From Actinomycetota bacterium (GTDB lineage: Bacteria; Actinomycetota; Geothermincolia; Geothermincolales; RBG-13-55-18), in NCBI GenBank assembly GCA_028697145.1, contig JAQVFR010000037.1:1-33176 (forward strand): a stretch of 33,176 nucleotides of DNA, in the 5' to 3' direction. The notes beneath the pieces were generated by a model that ran no database searches, was not told the origin of the DNA, and saw nothing but the letters and a program-made list of their open reading frames with translations. Both the position numbers and the translations under genes were made by a program. Each line of letters begins with the position of its first letter. The stretch's first letter is position 1. Shown piece by piece: positions 17,489 to 25,858 of this stretch.

Positions 17489-19708
17489 CTAACCGCGGCC
17501 GCGCTTCCTGAGCCTCCTCATCCCGGAGCCCACGCAGGAAAGGAGGCCTAGGCTCAATCCAAGCATGAGGACGCCCGCCCCGGCTCCGGGCCCGCAGGGA
17601 AGCGGCTCCGGCACCGGCACCACGGAGAAGCAGGCTTCTATGCTGTGGTCCGCCGTTACTACGCTGAAGGTATAGCTCGTGACGGCCCCCACGCTCGCCC
17701 CGTCCACCAGCACGTCCGCCACCTGGTAGCCGGCATCGGGAGTGATGGTGAAGACCTGGTCGGACCCGTAGCTCACGCTTACCTCGCCCGCCGGCTCGAT
17801 GTTTCCCCCCGCGCCCGCCGCTGCCACGATCCTGCAGGCGACCACCGGGCCGCTGATGCCGTTTATCCAGTCGCACAGCGGCCAGTACATCACGGACTTG
17901 GCCTTGCTCACCGCGTCACGGTCCACGTCTGCCATGAGCACGTCCAGGTGCTGCCCGGGCAGCTCGATCCCACGGGTGTCCATGCCGTTCATCTTCGCGT
18001 AGCCGATGTTCGTGCCTTCCTTGTTCAGCCTGATGAAGGTGGGCACGCCCGCCAGGTCGTCGGCGTGCAGGAGGTTGAGGCCGTACCTCTCCGCCCCGGA
18101 GGTGTTGGCGATCATGATGTCGGCGAAAAGCCTTGTGGTGTAGTACCACTCGGCTATATTGCTGGGCCCCTCGTAGCAGCACTTCGCGACATCGTGCAGG
18201 TCAGAGACCTCGTCCGCGGAGCTGGTGTACCTGCGCGCGTACGCGTCACCGTCGATCTCGTCCGAGTTCACCCATCCGTAGAGATAGGTGGTGCTGCTGG
18301 GGATGTACATCCTGTCGTAGGGCATGAAGCCGCTCATCGGGTACCACAGCGAGCTGGGCAGTATGGCGTCCAGGTTGCCGATGGCGGGGAAGCTCTTCTC
18401 GCTCACCGGGCCGCCGAGGAAACCCATGGCCGACTCGTTCATGGTGATGGGATTGAAATTGTTGTCGAACACGATCCCGAAGAGCGCCTCGTTCGTCCAG
18501 CGCACCTTCTTCTGATACACCTCCCCGCTGAGGAAATGCCACAGGTCCTTCGACATCGCTATCCTCAGGATGACGTCGCTGCGCGGATCGACGTCCAGGT
18601 CCGCCGTGTCCCGGTAGAAAGTGGATTCCTGATCCGGCGCCGCGTCCGCCATCATGGCGTTGACCTCGACCCCGAGATAGGTGGTGGGGACGTACCCGAT
18701 CTCAGAGGTAGGCATGAGCACGTCCATGGTGCCGCTGCGCAGCATGCTCAGGGTCGTGGCGTACGCGCTCAGGCTCGTCGTGTTGATGAGGCTCTTGAAC
18801 GCGCCCGGGAGGAAGTCCGCGATGATCTTCAATACGTCCTGACTGACGGGGACGGCGTTCGGGGTCATCAGGGCATCCAGGGCTATGACGCCGGCGATGT
18901 TGTTGTAGCCGATGTCCGCCGTGGTGGCGGGATCGCCGTCGAAGTCCCAACAAGCGAAATCGGCGGTCATCACGGCCCCGAGCGAATCGCCCGCCACGTA
19001 AACCCTCTTCTTCCTCGCGTTCTGGTCCGGGAACGCCGTCTTGATCAGGGTATAGATATCCTCCATGGCCACCTTGAGGCCGAACTCGGAGAGATAGGGG
19101 GCGTCCCGGTCCGTGATGAACCCCTGGAAGGTGCGGCCGTCGATGGCCATCCCCCCGTAGTAATAGCCGTTGAGCGCGTCCACCGCGCCCTGCAGGTCGC
19201 CCGCGCGCCCCAGCCTCTCGGCCTCGTTGAGGCCGGTGGTGTCCTCGAGGTTGTTCACCCTCCTGTCCAGGGCCCAGACCTCGACGTTCATGCCCCTGTC
19301 CGCCCTGGCCAGGGAGACGAGTTGCTTGGCGAAATAATCGAAGCCGTTGTTCCCGGCATGAAGGCCCGAGAGCGCCACCACCACGGCGTTGGCGTTCGCG
19401 CTAGACGTCCCTTTCACCGCGTAGCGCAGGTACGGGATGTAATCCAGGGCCTCCGGGTAGGAGACCGCCCTGTCGAGATCCGGCCTGGCGTACAGGTATT
19501 TCTGCTCTATCGACACCTCGACCCCGTGCCCGCTCCAGGTCCTGGAGCTCTCCTGCAATCCCTGCGGCAGCGGCGCGCCCGGCGCCGCGGCGCCGGATAC
19601 GTCACGGCGAGGCGCCCCCGGCGCGGCGCCCGCGGCCGGCATGGCAACGAGCGCCACCGCGAGCAACACCGGCAGGATCCTCGCCCCCCTCGGCATCTCT
19701 CTTCTCAT
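17489..19708 (-). CDS. Exported, membrane-anchored alpha/beta hydrolase with C-terminal repeat domain
   Basis: A 739-residue surface protein. Residues 1-29 form a signal peptide (RGARILPVLLAVALVAMPAA). The catalytic part has VVVALSGLHAGNNG (oxyanion region, about 109-122) and a nucleophile elbow VAGDSLGA with Ser242. Asp and His partners cannot be fixed by eye. Near the C-terminus is one copy of the bacterial Ig-like repeat (AGAGGNIEPAGEVSVSYGS, then DQVFTITPDAGYQVADVLVD). A final membrane helix (GAGVLMLGLSLGLLSCVG) and a basic tail RRLRKRGRG then anchor it. It likely acts as an extracellular esterase or lipase. The start is chosen from gaggagggg 8 bases upstream; a 22-codon longer frame is unsupported. 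Confidence 0.7.
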   Translation of the reverse strand: MRREMPRGARILPVLLAVALVAMPAAGAAPGAPRRDVSGAAAPGAPLPQGLQESSRTWSGHGVEVSIEQKYLYARPDLDRAVSYPEALDYIPYLRYAVKGTSSANANAVVVALSGLHAGNNGFDYFAKQLVSLARADRGMNVEVWALDRRVNNLEDTTGLNEAERLGRAGDLQGAVDALNGYYYGGMAIDGRTFQGFITDRDAPYLSEFGLKVAMEDIYTLIKTAFPDQNARKKRVYVAGDSLGAVMTADFACWDFDGDPATTADIGYNNIAGVIALDALMTPNAVPVSQDVLKIIADFLPGAFKSLINTTSLSAYATTLSMLRSGTMDVLMPTSEIGYVPTTYLGVEVNAMMADAAPDQESTFYRDTADLDVDPRSDVILRIAMSKDLWHFLSGEVYQKKVRWTNEALFGIVFDNNFNPITMNESAMGFLGGPVSEKSFPAIGNLDAILPSSLWYPMSGFMPYDRMYIPSSTTYLYGWVNSDEIDGDAYARRYTSSADEVSDLHDVAKCCYEGPSNIAEWYYTTRLFADIMIANTSGAERYGLNLLHADDLAGVPTFIRLNKEGTNIGYAKMNGMDTRGIELPGQHLDVLMADVDRDAVSKAKSVMYWPLCDWINGISGPVVACRIVAAAGAGGNIEPAGEVSVSYGSDQVFTITPDAGYQVADVLVDGASVGAVTSYTFSVVTADHSIEACFSVVPVPEPLPCGPGAGAGVLMLGLSLGLLSCVGSGMRRLRKRGRG

Positions 19709-19886
19709 GTTCCGCACCCCTCCTCTTGTCCGGCCCGGGCATGGAGAAAGTCGAAGGCCTTGCTTTTTCCCCACGCATTCCCCGAATGTCGTAGCCTAAC
19801 GGGAAAATGCCGGCGTGAAGGCAGCCATGGGCCTTGTTTTTTTCTCCATGCCCCCCATATGCTCTCTAACGGAAAGAAGATAAATG

Positions 19887-19914
19887 TTGAATGAAGCTTC
19901 ATTCACTTGATAAT
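19887..19914 (+). promoter_or_regulatory. Promoter overlapping an 18-bp perfect palindrome (TetR operator)
   Basis: Bases 19888-19905 (tgaatgaagcttcattca) are a perfect palindrome of the TGAATGA...TCATTCA kind bound by many TetR-family regulators. It overlaps a -35 TTGAAT (19887-19892), with -10 GATAAT (19909-19914) after 16 bases. Transcription would begin about 7-8 bases before the TetR ATG at 19929, with no Shine-Dalgarno in between. This suggests an autoregulated, nearly leaderless message. The divergent hydrolase gene starts 180 bases away and may also be controlled. Confidence 0.7.
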
Positions 19915-19928
19915 GCTATCATTGACCC

Positions 19929-20540
19929 ATGGATAAGACAACCCGGAAGCGAGCGGAGATCATGGAGGCGGCCTACCGGGTCATCTCCGAGAAGGGCTAT
20001 CACCGCACCAGGATCGAGGACATCGCCCAGGAGACCGGCATGGCCCAGGGCCTCTTCTACCGCTACTTCGAGAACAAGAAGGACGTCTTCTCGCAGATAA
20101 TAGACATGGTCATCGCGCGCATCTCCGAAGGCGTCATGGCCGACGCCCCGGGCACGTCCGGCACGCTGGAGGAATACGCGGAGCAGATGAAAAGGGGCCT
20201 GGACAATCTCTTCGATATCCTGGTCGAGGACCCTTTCATATCCAAGCTGCTCTTCCACGAGGCCCAGGGCATCGACGAGGAGATGAGCCGCAAGGCGCAG
20301 AAGGCCCTCGACCTCTTCGCCGACTTCTCCTCGTTCTACATCAAGGACGGGATCGCAAAGGGGTTCCTGCGCCCGGATATCGAGATAAGGGAGACGGCCT
20401 ACGCCTTCAACGCCGTGGTCTTCGAGGGCGCGCGCCGCATCGCACTGTCAAAGGACAAGGGAAAAGCGAAGAAGTCGTGGACCAAGGCTATCCTGGACCT
20501 GATGATCGAGGGAACCGCCGCCCCGCAGGCGCAGAAATAG
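19929..20540 (+). CDS. TetR/AcrR family transcriptional regulator
   Basis: A 203-residue repressor. The N-terminal helix-turn-helix covers residues 6-52: RAEIMEAAYRVISEKGYHRT followed by IEDIAQETGMAQGLFYRYFENKKDVF. This is the standard TetR DNA-binding pattern with a conserved YRYFxNK recognition end. The C-terminal helical domain (about 60-195) is the ligand-binding and dimerisation part and resembles regulators of fatty-acid or lipid genes, but the ligand is unknown. A perfect palindrome just upstream is the likely operator for autorepression. There is no Shine-Dalgarno before the ATG. The FAD-dependent enzyme is convergent downstream. Confidence 0.92.
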   Translation: MDKTTRKRAEIMEAAYRVISEKGYHRTRIEDIAQETGMAQGLFYRYFENKKDVFSQIIDMVIARISEGVMADAPGTSGTLEEYAEQMKRGLDNLFDILVEDPFISKLLFHEAQGIDEEMSRKAQKALDLFADFSSFYIKDGIAKGFLRPDIEIRETAYAFNAVVFEGARRIALSKDKGKAKKSWTKAILDLMIEGTAAPQAQK

Positions 20541-20569
20541 CCGGACCCGCCACATGCAGGAGCCGCCCC

Positions 20570-21913
20570 CTACATATCCTCCAGCACCATGTTGGCGGCC
20601 TGCTCGCCGGTGGCGAACGCGCCTTCCGTGCACGCGATGAGGAACAGGTACTCCCCGGCCAGGTGCAGGCCCTTCACGTCCCTGGCGTGATGCTTCAGGA
20701 ATTCGTGGATGGCGGGAAACTGCCCGGGGGTCTCCAGGTTGACCGCCCTGGGCCAGCGTATGCACTCGGTGAACAGGGGCTCGTCGGGGAACTCCGGCCA
20801 GTATTTCTGGACCTCCGCGATGACGCGCCTGCGCCGCTCGTCCTCCGAGAGCCGGCCGAGTTCCCGGTCGTGCCACCCGGCCGTGAATGCATACATCAGC
20901 CCCGCGCCCTCCGGCGCCGTCTTCATGCCTCCGCCGGCGATCTCGAAGATGGTGGTCAGGATGGAGCGCTCGCTGCCCGGGATCAGGGTCGCCACGAAAT
21001 ACTCGGGAGTGATCTTCTTCTCCAGGGCGAAGATATAATTGTAGCTCGAGCTGTACTCGCACGTCTCGAGGGGCTTGCGCATGGTATCGGGCAGGTCCGG
21101 GATGAGCTGCCGCGCCAGCACGGCATCGGTGGCGCATATCACCTGGCCCGCCTCGATGAACCCGCCTTCGGTCTCGACCCCCTTGACCTTCCTGTCCTCG
21201 ATGACGACCCTGGTGACCGGGGTGGACAGCCGCACGTCGTCCTTCACCTTCTCGTAGAGCCCCTCGTTGATCGACCCCATGCCGTTTTCCATCACGCATA
21301 CCCCGCCCATGAGGAAGGCCAGCGCGATGAGGTGCGCGATGGTGACCTCATCGGGACGCGCCAGCACCATGGTGCCGAGGAACGGCGAGATTAGATGGTC
21401 CAGGATCTCGGGGCCGCCGTGCTCGAGAGCGAACCGGGCGGAGCTGACGTCCCCCAGCTCCATGAGCGGTTCGAAATCCCTGGTGACGTGGTCGAGCCTG
21501 CGCATGTATTTCAGCATGGCCAGGACCAGCTTCGCAGCCTGGGGATAGGCCTTGAGGGGCCATCCCCTGAACCTGAGCATCTCGGGGACGTTCTTCACCA
21601 TCTGCATGGGGGTGCCCTTGAGAAGGTAACTTATCTTGCCGTTGCGCCAGAAGCCCAGCCTCAGTTGCTCCACTATGTGCGTCTGGTCCGACATCCCCAG
21701 TTCTCTCACGAACTTGTGCGTGACGGCCCACTGCGTCTCGGTGAGGCCGGCGCCGACGGGGAGCAGGAACCCGTCCCTTCTCATGTTCCAGCAGCGCCCG
21801 CCCGGCCGGTCGCCGGCCTCCAGGGCCACGACATCGACCCCGGCCTTTTTCAGGGTATAGGTCGCCGCCAATCCCGCACAGCCCGCCCCGATCACAACGA
21901 CTTGCTTTCCCAT
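20570..21913 (-). CDS. FAD-dependent amine oxidase/phytoene desaturase-like oxidoreductase
   Basis: A 447-residue flavoprotein. GAGCAG (9-14) with the ADP-binding beta-alpha-beta fold is followed by EAGDRPGGRCWNM (32-44), the second FAD signature of the amine oxidase/phytoene desaturase superfamily. GGVCVMENGMGSINEGLYEK is the usual substrate-side helix region. The C-terminal GLHLAGEYLFLIACTEGAFATGEQAANMVL is the expected FAD-closing motif. Such enzymes desaturate isoprenoids or oxidise amines or steroids; the substrate here is not evident. The ribosome site is gggggaggg. It is transcribed towards the TetR gene and may be part of its regulon. Confidence 0.87.
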   Translation of the reverse strand: MGKQVVVIGAGCAGLAATYTLKKAGVDVVALEAGDRPGGRCWNMRRDGFLLPVGAGLTETQWAVTHKFVRELGMSDQTHIVEQLRLGFWRNGKISYLLKGTPMQMVKNVPEMLRFRGWPLKAYPQAAKLVLAMLKYMRRLDHVTRDFEPLMELGDVSSARFALEHGGPEILDHLISPFLGTMVLARPDEVTIAHLIALAFLMGGVCVMENGMGSINEGLYEKVKDDVRLSTPVTRVVIEDRKVKGVETEGGFIEAGQVICATDAVLARQLIPDLPDTMRKPLETCEYSSSYNYIFALEKKITPEYFVATLIPGSERSILTTIFEIAGGGMKTAPEGAGLMYAFTAGWHDRELGRLSEDERRRRVIAEVQKYWPEFPDEPLFTECIRWPRAVNLETPGQFPAIHEFLKHHARDVKGLHLAGEYLFLIACTEGAFATGEQAANMVLEDM

Positions 21914-22058
21914 GAGCCCTCCCCCGTGAACGTGGTTCCGTAACCTAAGAGATGATCTCTCCGACTATTTGATATCATCCTACAATAGCAAAGCAAGACG
22001 GGAAAGCCGGCGTTGCAGTCTATGACTAGGCATGCCTGACGTGTAAGCGTTCACATGC

Positions 22059-23747
22059 CTATCGGATGTAAGCGTTCAGGAGCTCCCACTGCCCGTCCAC
22101 GGCGTCCGGAGCGTCACGCAGTCTCTGGTCGCTCCACTGCGACTCGCTCCAGATAAACGGTTTGCCGTCGACGTAGGGGGTGCCGAACTTCATCCAGAAA
22201 GCCTTGACCGGCGAGCCGTAGTCCAGGACGCCCTCGAGATCGTAAGTGTCCCGGACCATCGAAGCGGAGACGGCCTTGGCGTCCACCGAGCCATCGGGTA
22301 TGGTCTTGGGCTCGGGGGTCTCCCCGTAACCCAGGTCCCAGCGTCCGTAGATCGACAGCGGGTTCTGCGGATCGGTATAGGTGATCAGAGCCTTCGCGGA
22401 TTCCACGTCCGAGACCCCCCCGATCTGCGCCATGAACTGCCGCCTGCGCGCCGGGCGGTTATCCTGCGGCTGGAGTTCCTCACGGATGAGCAGCGAAGCC
22501 GGGTAGTTGATGCCCAGGATAAAGTCCGGCTGCACCAGTTCCGTGTCGTAAGCCGTGCTCAGCCCCTCCGGCTTGGTCGAGACGGCAACGCCGCCCTGCC
22601 CGTCAGGCCGGTAGAAGACGAAGCTCTGGTAAGACATCTCGACCAGGCCGATCTCGTCCCGATTGGTATCCACGACCATGTAACCGTTCATGTAGGTGCC
22701 GGACGCTTCCAACGAGATGTAATCGAAGAACTCGTCGATGGAGGACGAGAACTGTTCCGCCAGCGCGGCGCGCCAGAACATCCACAGCGCATCCACCTTC
22801 GGCTCGCTATAAGAGTAACGGTGAGTGGTCTCGTTGAAGATGATGCCCCTGTTGTTGTAGCCGAAGTCGGCCCCGGAGCAGATGAAACCCGGTCCGGACA
22901 GGTTGGCGGTCATGAAATCGCCGTTGACCCAGAGCGACAGCGACTGGCTCTGGTCCATGAACGTGTTCCAGCTGTTGTGAGTGAGGTAGATATCGTCGCC
23001 CGTCTTCTTGACGAAAGCCGAGCACTTGCTCGGCCGCTCCATGGCGGTGCTTATGAGTGGAGATGACGGCAGCGCTGCCTGTGGAGGCGCGTGATCGGGG
23101 AGGAGGTAGAACATATCAGCGCTGGCGTTCACGAAGTAGACGTCGAGGAAGGTGAGCCCGGCTGTCTCGTAGCCGAGGGTCAGCTCGCCGCCCGAGTACT
23201 GCGGGAACCACGAGTCGTCGAAGGCCAGCGCCTGGGGTTCGCCTGTGGTGGAGCCGTCGTGGATGCCGATAAGCCTGTACATGAGCTGCCGCAGCCCCTT
23301 GCCCGCCTGCGTGGTCCCCTCCGCGCGGATAAAGTCCATGGTGTAGTCCCAGTTCGCCACAAGGGTCCTTTCCGCCATCGCCAGCTCGTCCCGTGTCGGC
23401 GGGATCTGCTTGGGATAGGTGTGCGAGGGGTCGAGCAGGTACGCACTGTCCCAGGTGTTGTCACGGTAGGAGATGATGGCGTCCTTCTGCAGCTTGCCCT
23501 GGATGAATCCAGCCTCGTACTCCGCCTTGTACACATTGGGGTCGTTGGATACGACGCTGGTGTTGACGATGTTGCTGACCACTTCCAGGCACCCCTGCGA
23601 GTCCGCGTCCAGCTGGAAAGTGTCCCTGATGCTGTCCGGCGGGGTCACCTCTTCCCCACCGCAGCCCGCGCCCGCCGCCATCAGGGCAAGGCCTAGAACC
23701 GATGCCAGAACGACTGCCACTACCGGTCGACACTTCCCGTTCCTCAT
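22059..23747 (-). CDS. Phospholipase B-like (PLBD-type) N-terminal-nucleophile lipoprotein
   Basis: A 562-residue exported protein. Residues 1-29 are a signal peptide (VVAVVLASVLGLALMAAGAG) followed by Cys29-Gly-Gly, an imperfect lipobox suggesting a lipoprotein. The core has KCSAFVKKTGDDIYLTHNSW (241-260). It matches the CSA...HDTWN nucleophile region of phospholipase B-like proteins, in which autocleavage exposes the catalytic Cys (here Cys242). Further on, NRDEIGLVEMSYQSFVFY and YDLEGVLDYGSPVKAFWMKF match the family order. The family is best known from eukaryotic lysosomes; bacterial members are probably amidases or lipases acting on lipids or N-acyl compounds. The ribosome site aggga precedes the ATG. 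Confidence 0.7.
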   Translation of the reverse strand: MRNGKCRPVVAVVLASVLGLALMAAGAGCGGEEVTPPDSIRDTFQLDADSQGCLEVVSNIVNTSVVSNDPNVYKAEYEAGFIQGKLQKDAIISYRDNTWDSAYLLDPSHTYPKQIPPTRDELAMAERTLVANWDYTMDFIRAEGTTQAGKGLRQLMYRLIGIHDGSTTGEPQALAFDDSWFPQYSGGELTLGYETAGLTFLDVYFVNASADMFYLLPDHAPPQAALPSSPLISTAMERPSKCSAFVKKTGDDIYLTHNSWNTFMDQSQSLSLWVNGDFMTANLSGPGFICSGADFGYNNRGIIFNETTHRYSYSEPKVDALWMFWRAALAEQFSSSIDEFFDYISLEASGTYMNGYMVVDTNRDEIGLVEMSYQSFVFYRPDGQGGVAVSTKPEGLSTAYDTELVQPDFILGINYPASLLIREELQPQDNRPARRRQFMAQIGGVSDVESAKALITYTDPQNPLSIYGRWDLGYGETPEPKTIPDGSVDAKAVSASMVRDTYDLEGVLDYGSPVKAFWMKFGTPYVDGKPFIWSESQWSDQRLRDAPDAVDGQWELLNAYIR

Positions 23748-23915
23748 CTATTCCCTCCCTGTCCGGTCGAAACTGATGACTGTCAATATTATCTCGACCT
23801 GGGGGAGCCGTGCCTGTAACCCACCCCCTCCCTTGCATTATAGTTCTTGGCAACTTAACGAATGTATTAAGTATTCCAGAACATTATTAGACGATTCGAG
23901 GGACCTGGCCCCCTC

Positions 23916-24452
23916 TTATCGCGCGGCTTTCTTCGCGAAATAGCGCAGGGCGGGTACAGCCCCGGGCATCCCGACGATGAGTATCGGCGCCAGGGCCGTC
24001 TTGAAGATGCTGCGCGCCTCTCCCCTCTCGTATTCGTCAGTGGTCCCCACCTTGAGCAGCCTGTCCATGGACAGGGCGATGTAGGCGAGCACCTCGGCCA
24101 GGTTCCCCGACCATGCCGCCCAGCCCAGCTTGCCTTTCTTCTTCTCCAGCTGCTGAGCGAGGAGGAACCCCAGCGTGTACATGGCCGGGTACAGCCCGAA
24201 CATGGCTACCTGGACGGGCTGCGGTATCTTCTCGTGGTCGCCGTAGTACATGAGCATCCAGTCGGGGGCCAGTTTGTAACAGATGCCCGCGATACCGACC
24301 CCCACCGCCATGGAGAAGGCCAGGCCGTGGGCAAAGGGCCTGCTGCCGAGGACCGACTCCCCGGGGCCCAGCTCCTCGAGCTTTTCCTTCGCCACCAGGG
24401 AAAAGGTCATCCCCAACCAGGAATTGATCCCCAGGTCCAGCGGTACCGTCAT
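23916..24452 (-). CDS. Multi-pass membrane protein of unknown function
   Basis: A 178-residue protein with about four membrane segments: FAHGLAFSMAVGVGIAGICY, VAMFGLYPAMYTLGFLLA, WSGNLAEVLAYIALSM and ALAPILIVGMPGAVPALRYF. The hydrophilic loop QQLEKKKGKLG follows the second. I do not recognise a family. The chosen ATG lies 8 bases after ggagg; two closer upstream starts (24458, 24461) would abut the ribosome site. It lies downstream of the SDR gene on the same strand, separated by a 38-bp tandem repeat, so the two may be co-transcribed. Confidence 0.6.
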   Translation of the reverse strand: MTVPLDLGINSWLGMTFSLVAKEKLEELGPGESVLGSRPFAHGLAFSMAVGVGIAGICYKLAPDWMLMYYGDHEKIPQPVQVAMFGLYPAMYTLGFLLAQQLEKKKGKLGWAAWSGNLAEVLAYIALSMDRLLKVGTTDEYERGEARSIFKTALAPILIVGMPGAVPALRYFAKKAAR

Positions 24453-24507
24453 CGCCATCACCTCCGTCGTCTCGCGGGCTGTTGCCCTGATTCACCCATC
24501 ACCTGTT

Positions 24508-24621
24508 CTTCCTGTCCTTTGCCTGCGTTGAGAAAGCCGCCGCTACTTTCCATCATTTGCCAGCGCTAAGGAAGCTGGCGCTCCTTCCTGTCCTTTGCCG
24601 GCATTAAGGAAGCCAGCGCTC
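24508..24621. repeat. Three imperfect 38-bp tandem repeats spanning the 3' end of the SDR gene
   Basis: Units begin at 24508, 24546 and 24584, each opening with a cttcctgtcctttgcc-like core and spaced exactly 38 bases. On the minus strand the last unit encodes the final residues KERWLP and stop of the SDR gene. The middle unit reads KERQLP and stop in another frame, and the first is degenerate. It therefore looks like a duplication of the gene's end, not of intergenic DNA. The repeats contain short ggaag/cttcc inverted segments. Confidence 0.75.
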
Positions 24622-25677
24622 CTTCCGGTACCACTCGATGGTCTCCCCCAGCCCATCGAGGCACGTAGGGTAGCGCGAGACGTAACCGATGCCCCTGATC
24701 TTGGAGTTGTCCAGGTAGTGGTTGCCCAGCAGGAAATACATGAAGTCCTTGTCGAAATGGGGCCTGAGGGCCTTCACCAGGCCGCGCTCGGCGACTATCC
24801 TCTCCCACAGCTTCTCGAGCACGCGGTTGAGCAAACCGAACGAGACGGGTGCCGGCAGCCTCAGTGCCAGCAGCGCCGCGCCCTCGATGAGCCGCTTCGG
24901 GTAAGGCAGGCGGAAGGCCACGTCTATGTCGAAGAGCCCGTAGAGGAAGTCGAAGAACTCCCCCGCCACCAGTGGTTCGTCCTCGGCGAGGTTGAAGTCC
25001 TCGTCGAAGGCGGCCGGGTTATCGAGACAGAACCCGATGGCCCCGGCGATGTCCTCCACGTGGACGAGGGTCAGCGACTTGCCGCCCACGAGGGAAGGGA
25101 GTTTTCTGACGCCGTAATAGCGCAGCATGGAAGGCAGCACGTAGAAGGCGCCCGCGATGTAGGTGCTGTGGGGGCCGTAGACCGCAGTGGGGCGGAAGAC
25201 CGTCAGCGGGATGCCGTACTCGCGCATGCGGTGCACGACCGCGCTCTCGCCCGCCTCCTTGCTCAGGGAATACGCGTCCGCAGGATGGTGGGGATGGTCC
25301 TCGCGCACTGGGGTGTAGACCGACTGTCCGTAAACGCCCCCGGTGCTTATGTGCAGGAACTGCTCGAGCCCCCTGCGGCCGGCCTCGTCGCAGAGAAGGC
25401 ATGCGGCGTCGCGGTTGACGCGCAGACAGGTCTCGACCGGAAGGCCGAGGTTGAAGGTCGCCGCGCAGTGAACGACGTGGGTGATGCCCTCCAGCAGTCC
25501 GCGCACGTGCTCGGGATCGAGCAGGTCTCCCGGCATCACCTCTGCCCCCGCGGCAGCAGCCTGCGCGAGGTCGCAGGCGGGCAGGTCGGTCGCGCGCACC
25601 GCATGGCCCAGTTGAAGTAACTCCGCGGCCACATGCCGGCCGATGAATCCACCTGCGCCGGTGACCAGGACCTTCAT
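24604..25677 (-). CDS. NAD-dependent epimerase/dehydratase (extended SDR)
   Basis: A 357-residue extended short-chain dehydrogenase. The cofactor loop is TGAGGFIG (6-13). The active-site Ser lies in HISTGGVYG (about Ser111), and the catalytic pair is YSLSK with Tyr136 and Lys140. FRPTAVYGP and LTLVHVEDIAGAI are the typical substrate-domain motifs shared with 3-beta-hydroxysteroid dehydrogenase/NAD-epimerases. The exact substrate is not evident; a nucleotide sugar, steroid-like or flavonoid-like ketone is possible. The start has ribosome site gggaggtg. A strong promoter with an operator lies 89-124 bases upstream, and the divergent TetR gene is its likely regulator. Confidence 0.88.
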   Translation of the reverse strand: MKVLVTGAGGFIGRHVAAELLQLGHAVRATDLPACDLAQAAAAGAEVMPGDLLDPEHVRGLLEGITHVVHCAATFNLGLPVETCLRVNRDAACLLCDEAGRRGLEQFLHISTGGVYGQSVYTPVREDHPHHPADAYSLSKEAGESAVVHRMREYGIPLTVFRPTAVYGPHSTYIAGAFYVLPSMLRYYGVRKLPSLVGGKSLTLVHVEDIAGAIGFCLDNPAAFDEDFNLAEDEPLVAGEFFDFLYGLFDIDVAFRLPYPKRLIEGAALLALRLPAPVSFGLLNRVLEKLWERIVAERGLVKALRPHFDKDFMYFLLGNHYLDNSKIRGIGYVSRYPTCLDGLGETIEWYRKERWLP

Positions 25678-25772
25678 AGGATCAGCACCTCCCTGCGATA
25701 ACGGATGCTGCCAGGTGACTTATCTTACGGGCCAATCCCTTCTTAGATGAGACTGCCGGAATCATGGAAAAG

Positions 25773-25805
25773 ATGATATTATGTTATTGACAATCTGTCA
25801 ATAAC
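25773..25805 (-). promoter_or_regulatory. SDR promoter overlapped by a perfect 10-3-10 inverted repeat (TetR operator)
   Basis: On the minus strand, -35 TTGACA (25796-25801) is followed after 17 bases by -10 TATCAT (25773-25778). The -35 box lies inside a perfect palindrome with arms gttattgaca (25783-25792) and tgtcaataac (25796-25805) around a 3-base centre. Transcription would start near 25766, about 90 bases before the SDR ATG. The divergent TetR gene begins 54 bases from the palindrome, so its protein is the obvious candidate to bind and block this promoter. Confidence 0.8.
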
Positions 25806-25858
25806 GGAGCTCGACCCGTGTCAGCCGCGGGCGTGTTCCCCGGGCGAACAGGCCGGTG

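Noticed and set aside
17645-19894. A 749-codon plus-strand frame opposite the exported hydrolase
   Set aside because: Its composition is dominated by His, Val, Arg and Gly as expected from reading high-GC codons backwards; the opposite strand has a signal peptide, a nucleophile elbow and an anchor.
24508-24621. A CRISPR array at the 38-bp repeats
   Set aside because: The units are contiguous with no spacers, are imperfect and include coding sequence; no cas genes are present.
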